A DNA stretch of 64,000 nt. It comes from Pseudoxanthomonas sp. Root630 (GTDB lineage Bacteria; Pseudomonadota; Gammaproteobacteria; Xanthomonadales; Xanthomonadaceae). Position 1 is the stretch's first letter. Every line of letters begins with the position of its first letter. The stretch spans positions 619,354 through 683,353 of the forward strand of contig NZ_LMGY01000012.1 in NCBI RefSeq assembly GCF_001427585.1, given 5' to 3'. A program made the translations under genes and the position numbers. This document shows positions 42,789-54,484 of this stretch, piece after piece. The notes beneath the pieces were generated by a model. The model did no database searches. It saw only the letters and a program-made list of their open reading frames with translations, and was not told the origin of the DNA.

Positions 42789-45512
42789 ATGAACAGCCCC
42801 CGCAGCCTCGAATTCGCCCCGCCCGATGTTCCGCTGCGCGAGGACGTCCGTCGCCTGGGCGCACTGGTCGGGGAGATGTTGGCTGAACAGGTCTCCCCGG
42901 AATTCCTGGCCGATGTGGAGCGCGTGCGCACCACCGCCATCGCGCGACGGCAGGCGGGCGAGCCGCCGCAATCGCTGGCGGGCCTGCTGGATGGCCAGTC
43001 GCCGGCGCAGGCGGAAGCATTGATCCGTGCGTTCAGTACCTACTTCCAGGTGGTGAACATCGCCGAGCGCGTCCATCGCATCCGCCGCCGGCGCGACTAC
43101 CAGCGTGCCGGCAGCGAACGGCCGCAGCCGGACGGCCTTCACGATGCGCTGGCACGGCTGAAGGCGCAGGGCGTCAGCCTCGAGGAACTGGCCGACTGGC
43201 TGCCGCGCATCGACGTGGAGCCGGTCTTCACCGCGCACCCGACCGAGGCGGTGCGGCGTGCGCTGCTGGAGAAGGAACAGCTGATGGTGGCCAGCTTGAT
43301 CAACGGGCTGGACGGCACGCGCACGCCCGGCGAACTGGCGACCGATACCGCGCGCTTCCGCATGGCGCTGACCTCGGCCTGGCAGACGGCCGATTCCTCG
43401 CCCGTGCGCCCGGGCGTGGAGGATGAGCGCGAGCATGTCGGCTTCTACCTGATCGAAGTGCTGTACCGGGTCATCCCCGTGTTGTACGAAACACTGGAAA
43501 GCGCGATCACGGAGGTCTACGGCGCCGCGCCCGAGATCACCGCGCGCCTTCCGCGCGTGTTGCGCTTCGGCACCTGGGTCGGTGGCGACATGGACGGCAA
43601 TCCGAACGTCGATGCGCGCACCGTCACCGCCACGCTGGATGCGCAGCGCCGCGCCATCCTCACCCGCTACCTCAAGGAGCTGCGCCAGCTCACCACGCTG
43701 CTCAGCCAGTCGGCTTCGATCATCGGGGTGTCGGACGACGTCACCGCGCGCGTCGAGCACTACCGCGCCCTGATGCCGGAGGCCGCGAAGAAGTCGCGGC
43801 CCCGCCATGGCGACATGCCCTACCGCCTGCTCAACGACCTGATGCGCGCGCGCCTGCAGGCCACGCTGGAAGATCGCCCCGAAGGGTATGCCTCGCCGGA
43901 CGAACTCGCGCAGGACGTCGACCTGATCCTGCAAAGCCTGGAGGCCAACCGCGGCATCCACGCGGGCTGGTTCGCGGTGCGCCGCCTGGCATGGCGGGTG
44001 CGCACGTTCGGTTTCCACCTCGCCCGGCTCGACGTGCGGCAGGAATCCAGCGTGCATGCGCGCGCGGTGGCGGCCGCGCTCGGCGACGGAGACTGGGAAC
44101 AGCGCGATGCGGTCGAGCGTGCCGCGTTGCTGGGTCCGTATGCCAGCGGCGATGCCGTGCTGCCAGCCTCCGACCAGGAAGGCAACGAACGCCTCGATGC
44201 CGTGTTCAAGGCCCTGGCCGATGCGCGCACGCGTCACGGCACGGATGCGCTGGGGACCTACATCATCAGCATGGCGCATAGCCGCGCCGACGTGCTGACC
44301 GTGCTCGCGCTGGCGCGCCGGGGCGGCCTGATCGACGACGCAGGGCAGGTGCCGCTGGATATCGCGCCGCTGTTCGAAACGATCGACGACCTGGGCCATG
44401 GCACCGACGTCCTGCGCGACCTGCTGGCCGATCCGGTCTACCGTGCCCATCTGGCGGCGCGCGGCAATGTGCAGATGGTGATGCTGGGGTATTCCGACAG
44501 CGGCAAGGATGGCGGCATCGCTGCATCGCGCTGGGGCCTGCAGCGGGCGCAGGTGGACCTGGTCGACGCGGCCCAGGACCTGGGCATCCGCTTGACGTTC
44601 TTCCATGGCCGCGGCGGTTCGATCATCCGTGGCGGCGGCAAGACCACGCGCGCGCTGGAAGCCGCCCCGCGCGGCAGCGTCGACGGCCGCCTGCGCGTGA
44701 CCGAGCAGGGCGAGGTGATCCATCGCAAGTTCGGTATCCGCGCGCTGGCGCTGCGTTCGCTCGAGCAGTCGGTGGGCGCCGTGCTGCTCTCCAGCGTGCG
44801 GCCCCGTCCGCCGGAACCGCGCGAGGCGCGCTGGCGCGAGATCATGGCGTCCGTCGCGCACGAGAGTTCGCAGGCCTATCGCGCCTTCGTGCAGTCACCG
44901 CGCTTCATGGACTACTTCCGCAGCGCCACGCCGATCGACGTGATCGAGCGGATGACGCTGGGCTCGCGTCCCTCGCGCCGGCTGGGCCAGGATGCGGCGC
45001 TGGGCAACCTGCGCGCGATCCCCTGGGTGTTCGCGTGGAGCCAGGCGCGCGCCGTGATTCCCGGCTGGTACGGCGTGGGCACGGGCCTGCAGGCCGCGGC
45101 AGATGCCTATGGGGAAGACGCGCTGCGCCAGATGGCGCGCGACTGGCCGTTCTTCAAGACCTTCCTCGATGACGTCTCGATGGTGCTCGCGAAGGGCGAC
45201 CTGAGCATCGCCGAGATGTACTCGAAGATGGCTGGCGACCTGCACGGGGAATTCTTCCCGAAGGTGCAGCAGGAGCATGCCGCCGCGGTGCGCTGGGTGC
45301 TGGCGCTCAACGGCAACGAGTGGCTGCTGCAGCACGACCAGCGGCTGGCGCTGTCGATCCGCCTGCGCAATCCCTACATCGACCCGATCAGCGTGATGCA
45401 GGCCGACCTGCTGAAGCGCTGGCGCGCCAGCGACCGTGAGGACGATGCGCTGCTGCATGCGCTGGTCGCCAGCATCAATGGCGTGTCGCAGGGTGTGCAG
45501 AACACGGGGTGA
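42789..45512 (+). CDS. ppc: Phosphoenolpyruvate carboxylase Ppc
   Basis: 907 residues from ATG 42789 ([20 protein letters not shown]). Makes oxaloacetate from PEP and bicarbonate. Catalytic His in [14 protein letters not shown], the [14 protein letters not shown] block, [32 protein letters not shown] and the terminal QNTG. Full length. Divergent from ahcY, with about 140 bp between the ahcY promoter and its start. Confidence 0.98.
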   Translation: MNSPRSLEFAPPDVPLREDVRRLGALVGEMLAEQVSPEFLADVERVRTTAIARRQAGEPPQSLAGLLDGQSPAQAEALIRAFSTYFQVVNIAERVHRIRRRRDYQRAGSERPQPDGLHDALARLKAQGVSLEELADWLPRIDVEPVFTAHPTEAVRRALLEKEQLMVASLINGLDGTRTPGELATDTARFRMALTSAWQTADSSPVRPGVEDEREHVGFYLIEVLYRVIPVLYETLESAITEVYGAAPEITARLPRVLRFGTWVGGDMDGNPNVDARTVTATLDAQRRAILTRYLKELRQLTTLLSQSASIIGVSDDVTARVEHYRALMPEAAKKSRPRHGDMPYRLLNDLMRARLQATLEDRPEGYASPDELAQDVDLILQSLEANRGIHAGWFAVRRLAWRVRTFGFHLARLDVRQESSVHARAVAAALGDGDWEQRDAVERAALLGPYASGDAVLPASDQEGNERLDAVFKALADARTRHGTDALGTYIISMAHSRADVLTVLALARRGGLIDDAGQVPLDIAPLFETIDDLGHGTDVLRDLLADPVYRAHLAARGNVQMVMLGYSDSGKDGGIAASRWGLQRAQVDLVDAAQDLGIRLTFFHGRGGSIIRGGGKTTRALEAAPRGSVDGRLRVTEQGEVIHRKFGIRALALRSLEQSVGAVLLSSVRPRPPEPREARWREIMASVAHESSQAYRAFVQSPRFMDYFRSATPIDVIERMTLGSRPSRRLGQDAALGNLRAIPWVFAWSQARAVIPGWYGVGTGLQAAADAYGEDALRQMARDWPFFKTFLDDVSMVLAKGDLSIAEMYSKMAGDLHGEFFPKVQQEHAAAVRWVLALNGNEWLLQHDQRLALSIRLRNPYIDPISVMQADLLKRWRASDREDDALLHALVASINGVSQGVQNTG

Positions 45513-45527
45513 TTGCGAGAAATGCGT

Positions 45528-45594
45528 TGTGGGAGCGACGTAAGTCGCGATGAGGCGTCGCAGGTGTTCCATCGCGACTTACGTCGCTCCCACA
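45528..45594. repeat. REP-type palindrome, 25-bp perfect arms
   Basis: Arms at 45528-45552 and 45570-45594 are exact reverse complements (TGTGGGAGCGACGTAAGTCG and onward), with a 17-nt loop. The GTGGGAGCGACG/AAGTCGCGA type is a widely scattered REP element in xanthomonads and pseudomonads. Placed between the convergent ppc and uup genes, where it may also end transcription. Confidence 0.88.
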
Positions 45595-45610
45595 GTTGCA
45601 TCTTGTCGCC

Positions 45611-47476
<1,866 letters not shown>

Positions 47477-47525
47477 GAGCGTATTGTAGCCGGCGCGGCG
47501 GGGTCACCGCGCTTCCGTGGGCGCG

Positions 47526-48497
47526 CTACTGGAAGCCGTAGCGGACCACGTGGAAGAACACCGGTGCAGCGAACACCACCGAATCCAGCCGGTCGAGGGC
47601 GCCGCCATGTCCCTCGATCATCGTGCCCCAGTCCTTTGCGCCGAGGCTGCGCTTGGTCGCCGACAGCGCCAGCCCGCCCAGGAAGCCGCACAGGACGATC
47701 AGCAGCGACAGCAGTGCCGACTGCACCGGCGTGAACGGGGTCACCCACCACAGCGCGGCGCCGATGGCGGCGGCGGACAGACCGCCACCGACCAGGCCTT
47801 CGACGGTCTTGGAGGGGCTCACCCTGGGCGCCAGCAGGTGCTTGCCGAACAGCTTGCCGAACACGTACTGCAGGACATCGCTCAACTGCACCACCAGCAG
47901 CAGGTAGAACAGCAGCATCAGGTTCTGGCCTTCGTAACCGGGGATGTCGAGCAGCATCAGCGCCGGCGCGTGGCTCAGGCAGTAGACGGTGAGCATCAGG
48001 CCCCACTGCACCTTGGTGTTGCGCTCCAGGAAGTCCTCGGTATCGCCCTGCAACGCGGTGACCGCAGGCAGCAGCAGGAAGCCGTACACCGGGATGCACA
48101 TGACGAACAGGCCGTACCAGTCCACACCGATCAGCCAGTACTGCAGCGGGATCGCGACGTAGAAGCACAGGCACAGCGCCAGATGGTCGCCGCGGCGCGT
48201 GGGCGTGAGCGTCAGGAACTCGCGCAGGGCGAAGAACGACAGCATCGCGTACAGCACCAGGGTGGCGATCTTGCCGATCAGGAAGCACACCAGCAGCACG
48301 CCGACCATCACCCACCAGGCAGTGATGCGGGCGTTGAGGTTGTCCACCACGGCCGAGGGCCTGCGCCTGCCCAGCAGCCAGCCGATGGCCGAGGCCAGCA
48401 GGAGCAGCGCGATCACGCCCCCGATCATCCACCAGAACTTGCCTGGCGCCAGGGCGATGGCGGTGCGGATGAAGCCGTTGAAGGGCAGGGTTTCCAT
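47526..48497 (-). CDS. CdsA-like phosphatidate cytidylyltransferase
   Basis: 323 residues with about eight membrane segments and the CDP-diglyceride synthase signature SATKRSLGAKDWGTMIEGHG(G)xLDR near the C-terminus. Makes CDP-diacylglycerol from phosphatidate and CTP. It is the third gene of a CDP-alcohol phosphatidyltransferase / acyltransferase / CdsA set, resembling the E. coli ynbAB arrangement, so it may be a paralogue separate from the housekeeping cdsA. Confidence 0.92.
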   Translation of the reverse strand: METLPFNGFIRTAIALAPGKFWWMIGGVIALLLLASAIGWLLGRRRPSAVVDNLNARITAWWVMVGVLLVCFLIGKIATLVLYAMLSFFALREFLTLTPTRRGDHLALCLCFYVAIPLQYWLIGVDWYGLFVMCIPVYGFLLLPAVTALQGDTEDFLERNTKVQWGLMLTVYCLSHAPALMLLDIPGYEGQNLMLLFYLLLVVQLSDVLQYVFGKLFGKHLLAPRVSPSKTVEGLVGGGLSAAAIGAALWWVTPFTPVQSALLSLLIVLCGFLGGLALSATKRSLGAKDWGTMIEGHGGALDRLDSVVFAAPVFFHVVRYGFQ

Positions 48498-48518
48498 GCG
48501 TCGAGGGGCGTCCTTGGG

Positions 48519-49118
48519 TCAGGGTGCCAGTGCCTGCACCGCATCACGTGCACGCCGCAGGAAACCGGCCTTGTCTTCGTCCGGCTGCGCCGTCAGGGGG
48601 GCGCCGAAGCGCACCGTGCAGATCAACGGCACCGGCAGCAGGCTGCCCTTCGGCATGCTGCGACGCGCGTTGTCGAGATACACGGGCACCAGTTCGACCT
48701 GCGGATGGCGTTGCGCCAGGTGGTACAGGCCTGACTTGAACGGCAGCATCGTGGCCTCGGGATTGCGCGTGCCTTCAGGGAACAGGATCAGCGATTCGCC
48801 TGCATCCAGTGCGTCGTACAGGGGCTGCAGCGGATCGGCGTCGGCCTGCTCGCGCTGGCGGTCGATCAGCACCACGTTGAGGCCTGGCCCGGCGATCAGG
48901 CCCTTGAGTCCGCCGCCGCCCCAGTAGTCGCGCGCCGCCACCGGGCGGGTTCTGCGGCGCAGGAAAGGGGGCAGTGCCGACCACAGCGCGACCGTATCCA
49001 GATGGCTGGCATGGTTGGCGAAATAGATGCGCTGGCGTGCCTCGGGCTGGCTGCCGATCCAACGCGGATACGCTCCGATCAGGGCCTTGCTGACGGCGGC
49101 CAGCAGGCGGCTGATCAT
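48519..49118 (-). CDS. PlsC-type lysophospholipid acyltransferase
   Basis: 199 residues from ATG 49118, overlapping the preceding gene's stop (ATGA). Acyltransferase motifs NHASHLD (HX4D), FPEGTRNPEA and VPVYLDNARRSMPKG. Acylates lysophosphatidate or a related lipid at the membrane; it supplies the substrate for the downstream CdsA-like enzyme. Confidence 0.9.
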   Translation of the reverse strand: MISRLLAAVSKALIGAYPRWIGSQPEARQRIYFANHASHLDTVALWSALPPFLRRRTRPVAARDYWGGGGLKGLIAGPGLNVVLIDRQREQADADPLQPLYDALDAGESLILFPEGTRNPEATMLPFKSGLYHLAQRHPQVELVPVYLDNARRSMPKGSLLPVPLICTVRFGAPLTAQPDEDKAGFLRRARDAVQALAP

Positions 49119-49744
49119 GCGCCGTCCCGTGCATGCAGCGCGGCCGAGATCGCACGGCTGCGGGTGATGCAGGTCAGCAGCGCGCCGATGGCGATGACCC
49201 ACGCAGCGATGCGCAATGTCCAAACGGTCTGAGCGAACGCCAGCTCGGCGGCTCCCAGCAGGCAGGCCAGGGTCAGCACGGCCATGCGGTGCTGCTTGGC
49301 CATCGGCCCCCTGAAATCCTGTGCCAGTCCCAGGCTCCCACCCGCAAGGCGCACGTACGCGGTGAGCGCAGCCGCCAGTGCGCCGAGCCAACCCAGCCAC
49401 GGTACGCCGCAGGCGTATCCCAGGGCGATGATGAGCAGCGAATCGGCGATACGGTCAGGGAACTCGTTGTAGAGCGCGCCGGTCGGGGTCTTCTTGCCGC
49501 CCTCCATCGCCACCATGCCGTCCAGCAGGTTGCAGACCAACCGCAGCTGGACACACGCTGCCGCGACGACCAGCGCGAGCGGCGTGGCGTACCACAGCAT
49601 CGCCGCACCCAGTGCGGCGAAGACGATGCTCAGCATCGAGATCTGGTTCGGCGTGACGGACGAACGCGCCAGCACGGCACTGATCGATCGTGCCCATCCG
49701 CTGGCGCGGGCGGCGATGGGACGCCGGTTGCTGTCGTCTGGCAT
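49115..49744 (-). CDS. CDP-alcohol phosphatidyltransferase family protein
   Basis: 209 residues from ATG 49744 (MPDDSNRRPIAARASGWARS); the frame extends 17 codons upstream. Membrane protein with the CDP-alcohol motif in NLLDGMVAMEGGKKTPTGAL followed by YNEFPDRIAD; the classical DG-A-G-D-D spacing is kept although the usual AR after DGxxA is AM. Transfers a phosphatidyl group from CDP-DAG to an alcohol; the acceptor is unknown. Confidence 0.85.
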   Translation of the reverse strand: MPDDSNRRPIAARASGWARSISAVLARSSVTPNQISMLSIVFAALGAAMLWYATPLALVVAAACVQLRLVCNLLDGMVAMEGGKKTPTGALYNEFPDRIADSLLIIALGYACGVPWLGWLGALAAALTAYVRLAGGSLGLAQDFRGPMAKQHRMAVLTLACLLGAAELAFAQTVWTLRIAAWVIAIGALLTCITRSRAISAALHARDGA

Positions 49745-49808
49745 GCGGTCTTCCTGACGTGTGGGGCGATCCTGGCGGCAGACCGGGTACGTCACCAGTC
49801 GCGTCGGC

Positions 49809-50306
49809 TCAGGGGTTTTCCGCCGCCCGGCTCCCCAGTTCGGCGTGCCGCCGTTCCATTTCCTCGCGCAACTGGCGGCGCAGGCGCGCAGCCGCGAAGC
49901 GACGGATTTCGTCCGGCGTTGACGGTTCCAACGGCGGAACCGGAGTGGTCCGGCCGTCGTCGTCGACCGCGACCATCGTGAAGAAGCAGCTGTTGGCGTG
50001 GCGCACGCTCTGTTTGCGGATGTCCTCGGCCACGACCTTGATGCCGATTTCCATCGAGGAGGTGCCGGTGTGGTTGACCGAGGCCAGGAAGGTCACCAGT
50101 TCGCCCACGTTGATGGCCTGGCGGAACATCACCTGGTCCACCGACAGCGTCACCACGTACTTGCCGGCGTAGCGGCTGCCGCAGGCGTAGGCCACCTGGT
50201 CGAGCAGCTTGAGGATCGCGCCGCCATGGACCTTGCCGGAAAAGTTGGCCATGTCCGGCGTCATCAGCACCGTCATCGAGAGCTGGTGGCTCTTCAGCGA
50301 TTCCAT
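49809..50306 (-). CDS. Acyl-CoA thioesterase (YciA/BACH hotdog type)
   Basis: 165 residues. Single hotdog domain with NFSGKVHGGAILKLLDQVAY and SVDQVMFRQAINVGELV, the pattern of hexameric acyl-CoA hydrolases; the C-terminal 30 residues are a charged helix. Hydrolyses acyl-CoA, probably in lipid turnover. Upstream of the phospholipid genes on the same strand, 64 bp from the next. Confidence 0.9.
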   Translation of the reverse strand: MESLKSHQLSMTVLMTPDMANFSGKVHGGAILKLLDQVAYACGSRYAGKYVVTLSVDQVMFRQAINVGELVTFLASVNHTGTSSMEIGIKVVAEDIRKQSVRHANSCFFTMVAVDDDGRTTPVPPLEPSTPDEIRRFAAARLRRQLREEMERRHAELGSRAAENP

Positions 50307-50372
50307 GGCGCGCCTCCTCGGGGTGAGGCGCGCAGGCTAACCGATCCCGGTGCGGCGCGCGCAGTGGCGCAC

Positions 50373-50405
50373 CCCAAAAGAAAACGGGCCGCTGGTGCGG
50401 CCCGT
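50373..50405 (-). terminator. Rho-independent terminator after metK
   Basis: Stem ACGGGCCGC/GCGGCCCGT (50384-50392/50397-50405) with a TGGT loop; on the minus strand it is followed by TTTTCTTTT. It ends the metK message about 90 bases after the stop. Confidence 0.88.
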
Positions 50406-50425
50406 TCCTTGAGTGGGAGGCGCTG

Positions 50426-50447
50426 CATCCCCGCCTTCGCGGGGATG
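50426..50447. repeat. Small REP-like hairpin
   Basis: CATCCCCGC, CTTC loop, GCGGGGATG: the CCCCGCCTTCGCGGGG hairpin is a short repeat scattered in many GC-rich gammaproteobacterial genomes. It lies between the metK stop and its terminator. Confidence 0.65.
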
Positions 50448-50493
50448 ACGGCCCGGCACGGGCGCCTGCGCTTTACGCAGGCGCGCCGGGTCG

Positions 50494-51705
50494 TCACTTC
50501 AGCTTGGCGTCCTTGCGGAGCGCTTCGGCGCGGTCGGTCTTCTCCCACGAGAAGGCGGTCGCGGTGTGCTTCTTGCCGGCGGCATCGACGTAGGAGATTT
50601 CCTTCGGCTTGCGGCCGAAGTGGCCGTAGCTGGCGGTCGCCTGGTAGATCGGGTGCTCCAGGTCCAGCATCCTGGTGATGCCGTACGGACGCAGGTCGAA
50701 GTGCTTGCGGATCAGCTTCTCGATCACGTCGTCGCCGACCTTGCCGGTACCGAACGTGGTGACCGAGATCGAGGTCGGCTCGGCCACGCCGATCGCGTAG
50801 GAGACCTGCACTTCGCACTTGTCGGCCAGGCCGGCGGCCACGATGTTCTTGGCCACGTAGCGGGCGGCGTAGGCGGCCGAACGGTCCACCTTCGACGGAT
50901 CCTTGCCCGAGAACGCGCCACCGCCGTGGCGGGCCATGCCGCCGTAGCTGTCGACGATGATCTTGCGGCCGGTCAGGCCGCAGTCGCCCACCGGGCCGCC
51001 GATGACGAACTTGCCGGTCGGGTTGATGTGCACCTTGTTCTTCGGCAGCGCATCCAGCCACTTCTTCGGCAGCACGGGCACCAGGATCTCGGCGCGCACG
51101 GCTTCGATCAGGTCCTTCTGCTTGATGTCCGGGTCGTGCTGGGTCGACAGCACCACGGCGTCGAGGCCCAGGACGCTGTTGCCGTCGTAGCGCAGGGTGA
51201 CCTGCGACTTGGCATCGGGACGCAGCCACTTCAGCTTGCCCTTCTTGCGCACCTTGGCCTGCTGTTCCACCAGGCGGTGGCTGTAGTACAGCGGGGCGGG
51301 CATGAATTCCGGCGCCTCGTTGCAGGCGTAGCCGAACATCAGGCCCTGGTCGCCCGCGCCCTGTTCTTCCGGCTTCTTGCGATCGACGCCCTGGTTGATG
51401 TCCGGCGACTGCTTGCCGAGCATGTTGATGATGGCGCAGGTGTGGCCGTCGAAGCCGACGTCCGAATTGTCGTAGCCGATGTCGTTGATGACCTTGCGCG
51501 CCAGCGACTCGATGTCCACCCATGCGGTGGTGGTGACTTCGCCCGCGACGATGGCGGCGCCCGTCTTCACCAGCGTCTCGCAGGCCACGCGTGCGCGCTT
51601 GTCCTGGGCCAGGATGGCGTCCAGCACGGCGTCGGAAATCTGGTCGGCGATCTTGTCCGGATGGCCTTCGGAGACCGATTCGGAGGTGAACAGGTAGCTG
51701 GACAT
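50494..51705 (-). CDS. metK: S-adenosylmethionine synthetase MetK
   Basis: 403 residues from ATG 51705 ([20 protein letters not shown]). Makes SAM from methionine and ATP. Seen: [43 protein letters not shown] and [20 protein letters not shown]. The start lies six bases from the 29-bp element shared with ahcY; an AAAGGAT in that element may serve as ribosome binding site, or the message may be nearly leaderless if TATAAG is its -10. Confidence 0.98.
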   Translation of the reverse strand: MSSYLFTSESVSEGHPDKIADQISDAVLDAILAQDKRARVACETLVKTGAAIVAGEVTTTAWVDIESLARKVINDIGYDNSDVGFDGHTCAIINMLGKQSPDINQGVDRKKPEEQGAGDQGLMFGYACNEAPEFMPAPLYYSHRLVEQQAKVRKKGKLKWLRPDAKSQVTLRYDGNSVLGLDAVVLSTQHDPDIKQKDLIEAVRAEILVPVLPKKWLDALPKNKVHINPTGKFVIGGPVGDCGLTGRKIIVDSYGGMARHGGGAFSGKDPSKVDRSAAYAARYVAKNIVAAGLADKCEVQVSYAIGVAEPTSISVTTFGTGKVGDDVIEKLIRKHFDLRPYGITRMLDLEHPIYQATASYGHFGRKPKEISYVDAAGKKHTATAFSWEKTDRAEALRKDAKLK

Positions 51706-51710
51706 CAGGC

Positions 51711-51739
51711 TTATATCCTTTGATTCGGATGAAAAGATG
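51711..51739 (-). promoter_or_regulatory. 29-bp element shared with the ahcY promoter (metK copy)
   Basis: Matches 42645-42673 in 24 of 29 positions. Here it sits immediately upstream of the metK start codon. Contains an ATCC/GGAT inverted pair that is only half kept in the ahcY copy. Confidence 0.6.
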
Positions 51740-51909
51740 GGCGCGAATGATACACGCCAGGGGCGGTGTGTGCATTCTGCCCCGTTCAGGGTTGCAGTCG
51801 GGTTAAGGGCGGGGCCCGCCACTGTCACCGGACTGCCAGAAAACGGAAACCACGCTGTCGCCGGCCAAGCGCAGGCTGCGCGGCGAGACCCCGCCGCCAG
51901 CCTTTGCCC

Positions 51910-53637
51910 ATGCGCCCGCTGGAACAGCAGATCGCCGAACGCTACCCCCACTGGTTCCGAGGCCGCCGCGCCCGGCTGACCGGTCCCCTGTTGCGCACCC
52001 TGGGCCGCTGGTCCCGGCTGGACCAGGCCTATGCCTTCCTGGCCGACCATGGCCACCTGGAGGGGCTGGATTTCATCGATGCCGCCATCGACCACCTCAA
52101 TCTGCGGCCGACCGTCGCCGAGGAGGATGCGCGGCGGATTCCCCCTCAGGGTCGGCTGTTGATCGTGGCGAACCATCCGTCCGGTGCGCTGGACGCCCTG
52201 GCGCTGCTGCAGATGGTCGGCAGGGTGCGGCGCGACGTCCGCATCGTCGCCAACGACATGCTGGCGGGCATCGCGCCGATCGCACCGCTGTTGCTGCCGG
52301 TACGCATCCTGGGCGGCAAGCCGCGCGCCGACAGCGTGAGGGCCGTCGAGCAGGCGCTGGAAGCCGAACAGTGCGTGATCGTGTTTCCCGCCGGCGAAGT
52401 CTCCCGGTTGGGCCCGCGCGGCGTGCGCGATACCCGCTGGCGTCGCGGCTTCTTGCGCTTCGCGCGCGCCACGGGCGCGCCGGTGTTGCCGGTCCGCGTG
52501 GTAGCGCGCAATTCGGCGTTTTTCTACGGTGCCTCGGCGCTGTTCAAGCCGGCGGGCACGGCGTTGCTGGCGCGCGAGATGTTCCGTCGCAGCCAGCGCC
52601 GCCTGCAGCTGCACGTGGGCCAGCCGTTGCGCCTGGACACGGAGATGGACCCGGCCCGGCTCATCCGCCAGGTGCGCGAGGCGCTCTACGCACTCGGGCG
52701 CCGCGCGACGCCGCGCGTGCGACCGCCGGCCGACGTGCCGGAGCCGCTGGTCGACGCGCTGGCGCCGGACGCACTGGCCGCCTGCATCGACGCCCTCGAC
52801 GTGCTGGGCGAGACCACCGATGGCAAGCGGATCTGCGTGGGCCGGCTGGCGGGCGGCTCGCCGCTGCTGCGCGAGATCGGCCGGCTGCGCGAGCTGACCT
52901 TCCGCGCGGTGGGCGAGGGCACGGGCAAACGGATGGATGTGGATGCCTTCGACACCTGGTACGAGCACATCGTGTTGTGGGACGCGTCGCAGCGGAAGAT
53001 CGCCGGTGCGTACCGGCTGGCGCGCGGCGCGCCGGTGCTGGCGGCGCAGGGCTTGAAGGGCCTCTACACCGCCTCGCTGTTCGACTACGCGGACGACGCA
53101 TTGCCGCGCCTGGCCGCGGGCATGGAACTGGGCCGAAGCTTCGTGGTCCCCGACTACTGGGGCAGCCGGAGCATCGACTACCTGTGGCAGGGCATCGGCG
53201 CTTACCTGCGCCGGCATCCGCGCGTGCGCTACCTGTTCGGTGCGGTGTCGATGAGCGCGGCATTGCCTTTGCATGCGCGCGAACAGATCGTGGCGTACTA
53301 CGCGCACTACTACGGCGATCCGAGCGGCGAGGCGCGTTCCCGCCATCCGTTCCGCTACACGGCCACGCCACCCTGCTTCGACACTCTCGAGGCCGATACC
53401 GCGTTCCGCGTACTCAAGACCAACCTCGACACGCTGGGGGCGACGGTGCCGATGCTCTACAAGCAGTACACCGAACTCTGCGAACCCGGCGGCGCCCGTT
53501 TCCTGGCATTCGGCGTGGACCCGGATTTCAGCGATTCCATCGATGGCCTGATCGAAGTGGACCTGCACCGCATCCGGCCGAAGAAGCGGGAACGCTACCT
53601 GGGCGACGCGTGGCGCCCGACGGAGGCGGCGGCATGA
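51910..53637 (+). CDS. OlsF-like bifunctional acyltransferase (PlsC + GNAT/OlsB domains)
   Basis: 575 residues from ATG 51910 ([20 protein letters not shown]). N-terminal acyltransferase domain with NHPSGALD and [11 protein letters not shown]-terminal GNAT/hemolysin-like domain (about 320-560) with [20 protein letters not shown] and [16 protein letters not shown]. This two-domain order is that of OlsF, which makes phosphorus-free ornithine lipids: the C-terminal part N-acylates ornithine, the N-terminal part adds the second acyl chain. Substrate here is inferred from architecture. Overlaps the next gene by four bases. Confidence 0.83.
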   Translation: MRPLEQQIAERYPHWFRGRRARLTGPLLRTLGRWSRLDQAYAFLADHGHLEGLDFIDAAIDHLNLRPTVAEEDARRIPPQGRLLIVANHPSGALDALALLQMVGRVRRDVRIVANDMLAGIAPIAPLLLPVRILGGKPRADSVRAVEQALEAEQCVIVFPAGEVSRLGPRGVRDTRWRRGFLRFARATGAPVLPVRVVARNSAFFYGASALFKPAGTALLAREMFRRSQRRLQLHVGQPLRLDTEMDPARLIRQVREALYALGRRATPRVRPPADVPEPLVDALAPDALAACIDALDVLGETTDGKRICVGRLAGGSPLLREIGRLRELTFRAVGEGTGKRMDVDAFDTWYEHIVLWDASQRKIAGAYRLARGAPVLAAQGLKGLYTASLFDYADDALPRLAAGMELGRSFVVPDYWGSRSIDYLWQGIGAYLRRHPRVRYLFGAVSMSAALPLHAREQIVAYYAHYYGDPSGEARSRHPFRYTATPPCFDTLEADTAFRVLKTNLDTLGATVPMLYKQYTELCEPGGARFLAFGVDPDFSDSIDGLIEVDLHRIRPKKRERYLGDAWRPTEAAA

Positions 53638-54452
53638 GTCCGCAGGCCGCGCCACCCCCGATGCGGCGCGCGGTCTTCGTCTCCGACGTGCACCTCGGCT
53701 CCAAGCACTGCCACGCAGCGGAGTTCGCCGACTTCCTCGCGGGATTGCACTGCAGGCGGCTGTACCTGGTGGGCGACATCGTCGATCTGTGGTGGATGGC
53801 GCAACGCCGCGCGTCCTGGGACGCCGCCCACAACCGGGTGGTGGAGGCGCTGCACGCGCTGGCGCGCAACGGCACGGAGCTCATCTACGTGCCCGGCAAC
53901 CACGACAGGCCGGTCCGTCGCTTCTGCGGCTTGATGCTGCCTGCCATGCAGGTGCGCCGCCGTGCGATCCACACCACGCTCGATGGACGCAGGCTGCTGG
54001 TGACGCACGGCGACGATTACGACGGCGTCACCCACTTTGGCGGGTTGCAGGAAAGGTTCGGCGACTGGCTCTACTACCGCATCCTCACCGGCAATCGCTT
54101 GACCAACCAGTTGCGTCGTCGCTTCGGCCTGCGCTACTGGTCGCTCGCGGAATACCTGAAGCGCCAGAGCGACGCGGCCGAGCGCTACATCGCCCGCTTC
54201 GTCCACGCGGGTCTGGACGATGCGCGTCGGCGCGGGCTGGACGGCATCGTCTGCGGACACATCCATCGTGCCTCGCTGCTCCAGCGCGACGGCCTGCTGT
54301 ACGCCAACGACGGTGATTGGGTCGAAAGCCTGACCGCGCTCACCGAAGAGGCCGACGGCACGCTGTGTCTGCTGTCGCACACCGGCCAGATCCTGGCCGA
54401 GGTGGCGCCGCGACTGCGGCTGGTCCCGCAGGACGTGCCGCGCGCGGCGTGA
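53634..54452 (+). CDS. LpxH-like metallophosphatase
   Basis: 272 residues from ATG 53634. Calcineurin-like phosphoesterase with [39 protein letters not shown] and CGHIHRA. This is the UDP-2,3-diacylglucosamine diphosphatase-like group (LpxH2 type), longer than LpxH itself. Translationally coupled to the OlsF-like gene, so a role in lipid metabolism is likely but the substrate is not fixed. Confidence 0.85.
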   Translation: MSPQAAPPPMRRAVFVSDVHLGSKHCHAAEFADFLAGLHCRRLYLVGDIVDLWWMAQRRASWDAAHNRVVEALHALARNGTELIYVPGNHDRPVRRFCGLMLPAMQVRRRAIHTTLDGRRLLVTHGDDYDGVTHFGGLQERFGDWLYYRILTGNRLTNQLRRRFGLRYWSLAEYLKRQSDAAERYIARFVHAGLDDARRRGLDGIVCGHIHRASLLQRDGLLYANDGDWVESLTALTEEADGTLCLLSHTGQILAEVAPRLRLVPQDVPRAA

Positions 54453-54484
54453 GGAATCGCATCGGCGGCTGCTAGGATCGCCGC

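Noticed and set aside
42645..44861. 738-codon minus-strand frame opposite ppc
   Set aside because: Arg/Gln/His-rich shadow of ppc with no recognisable motif.
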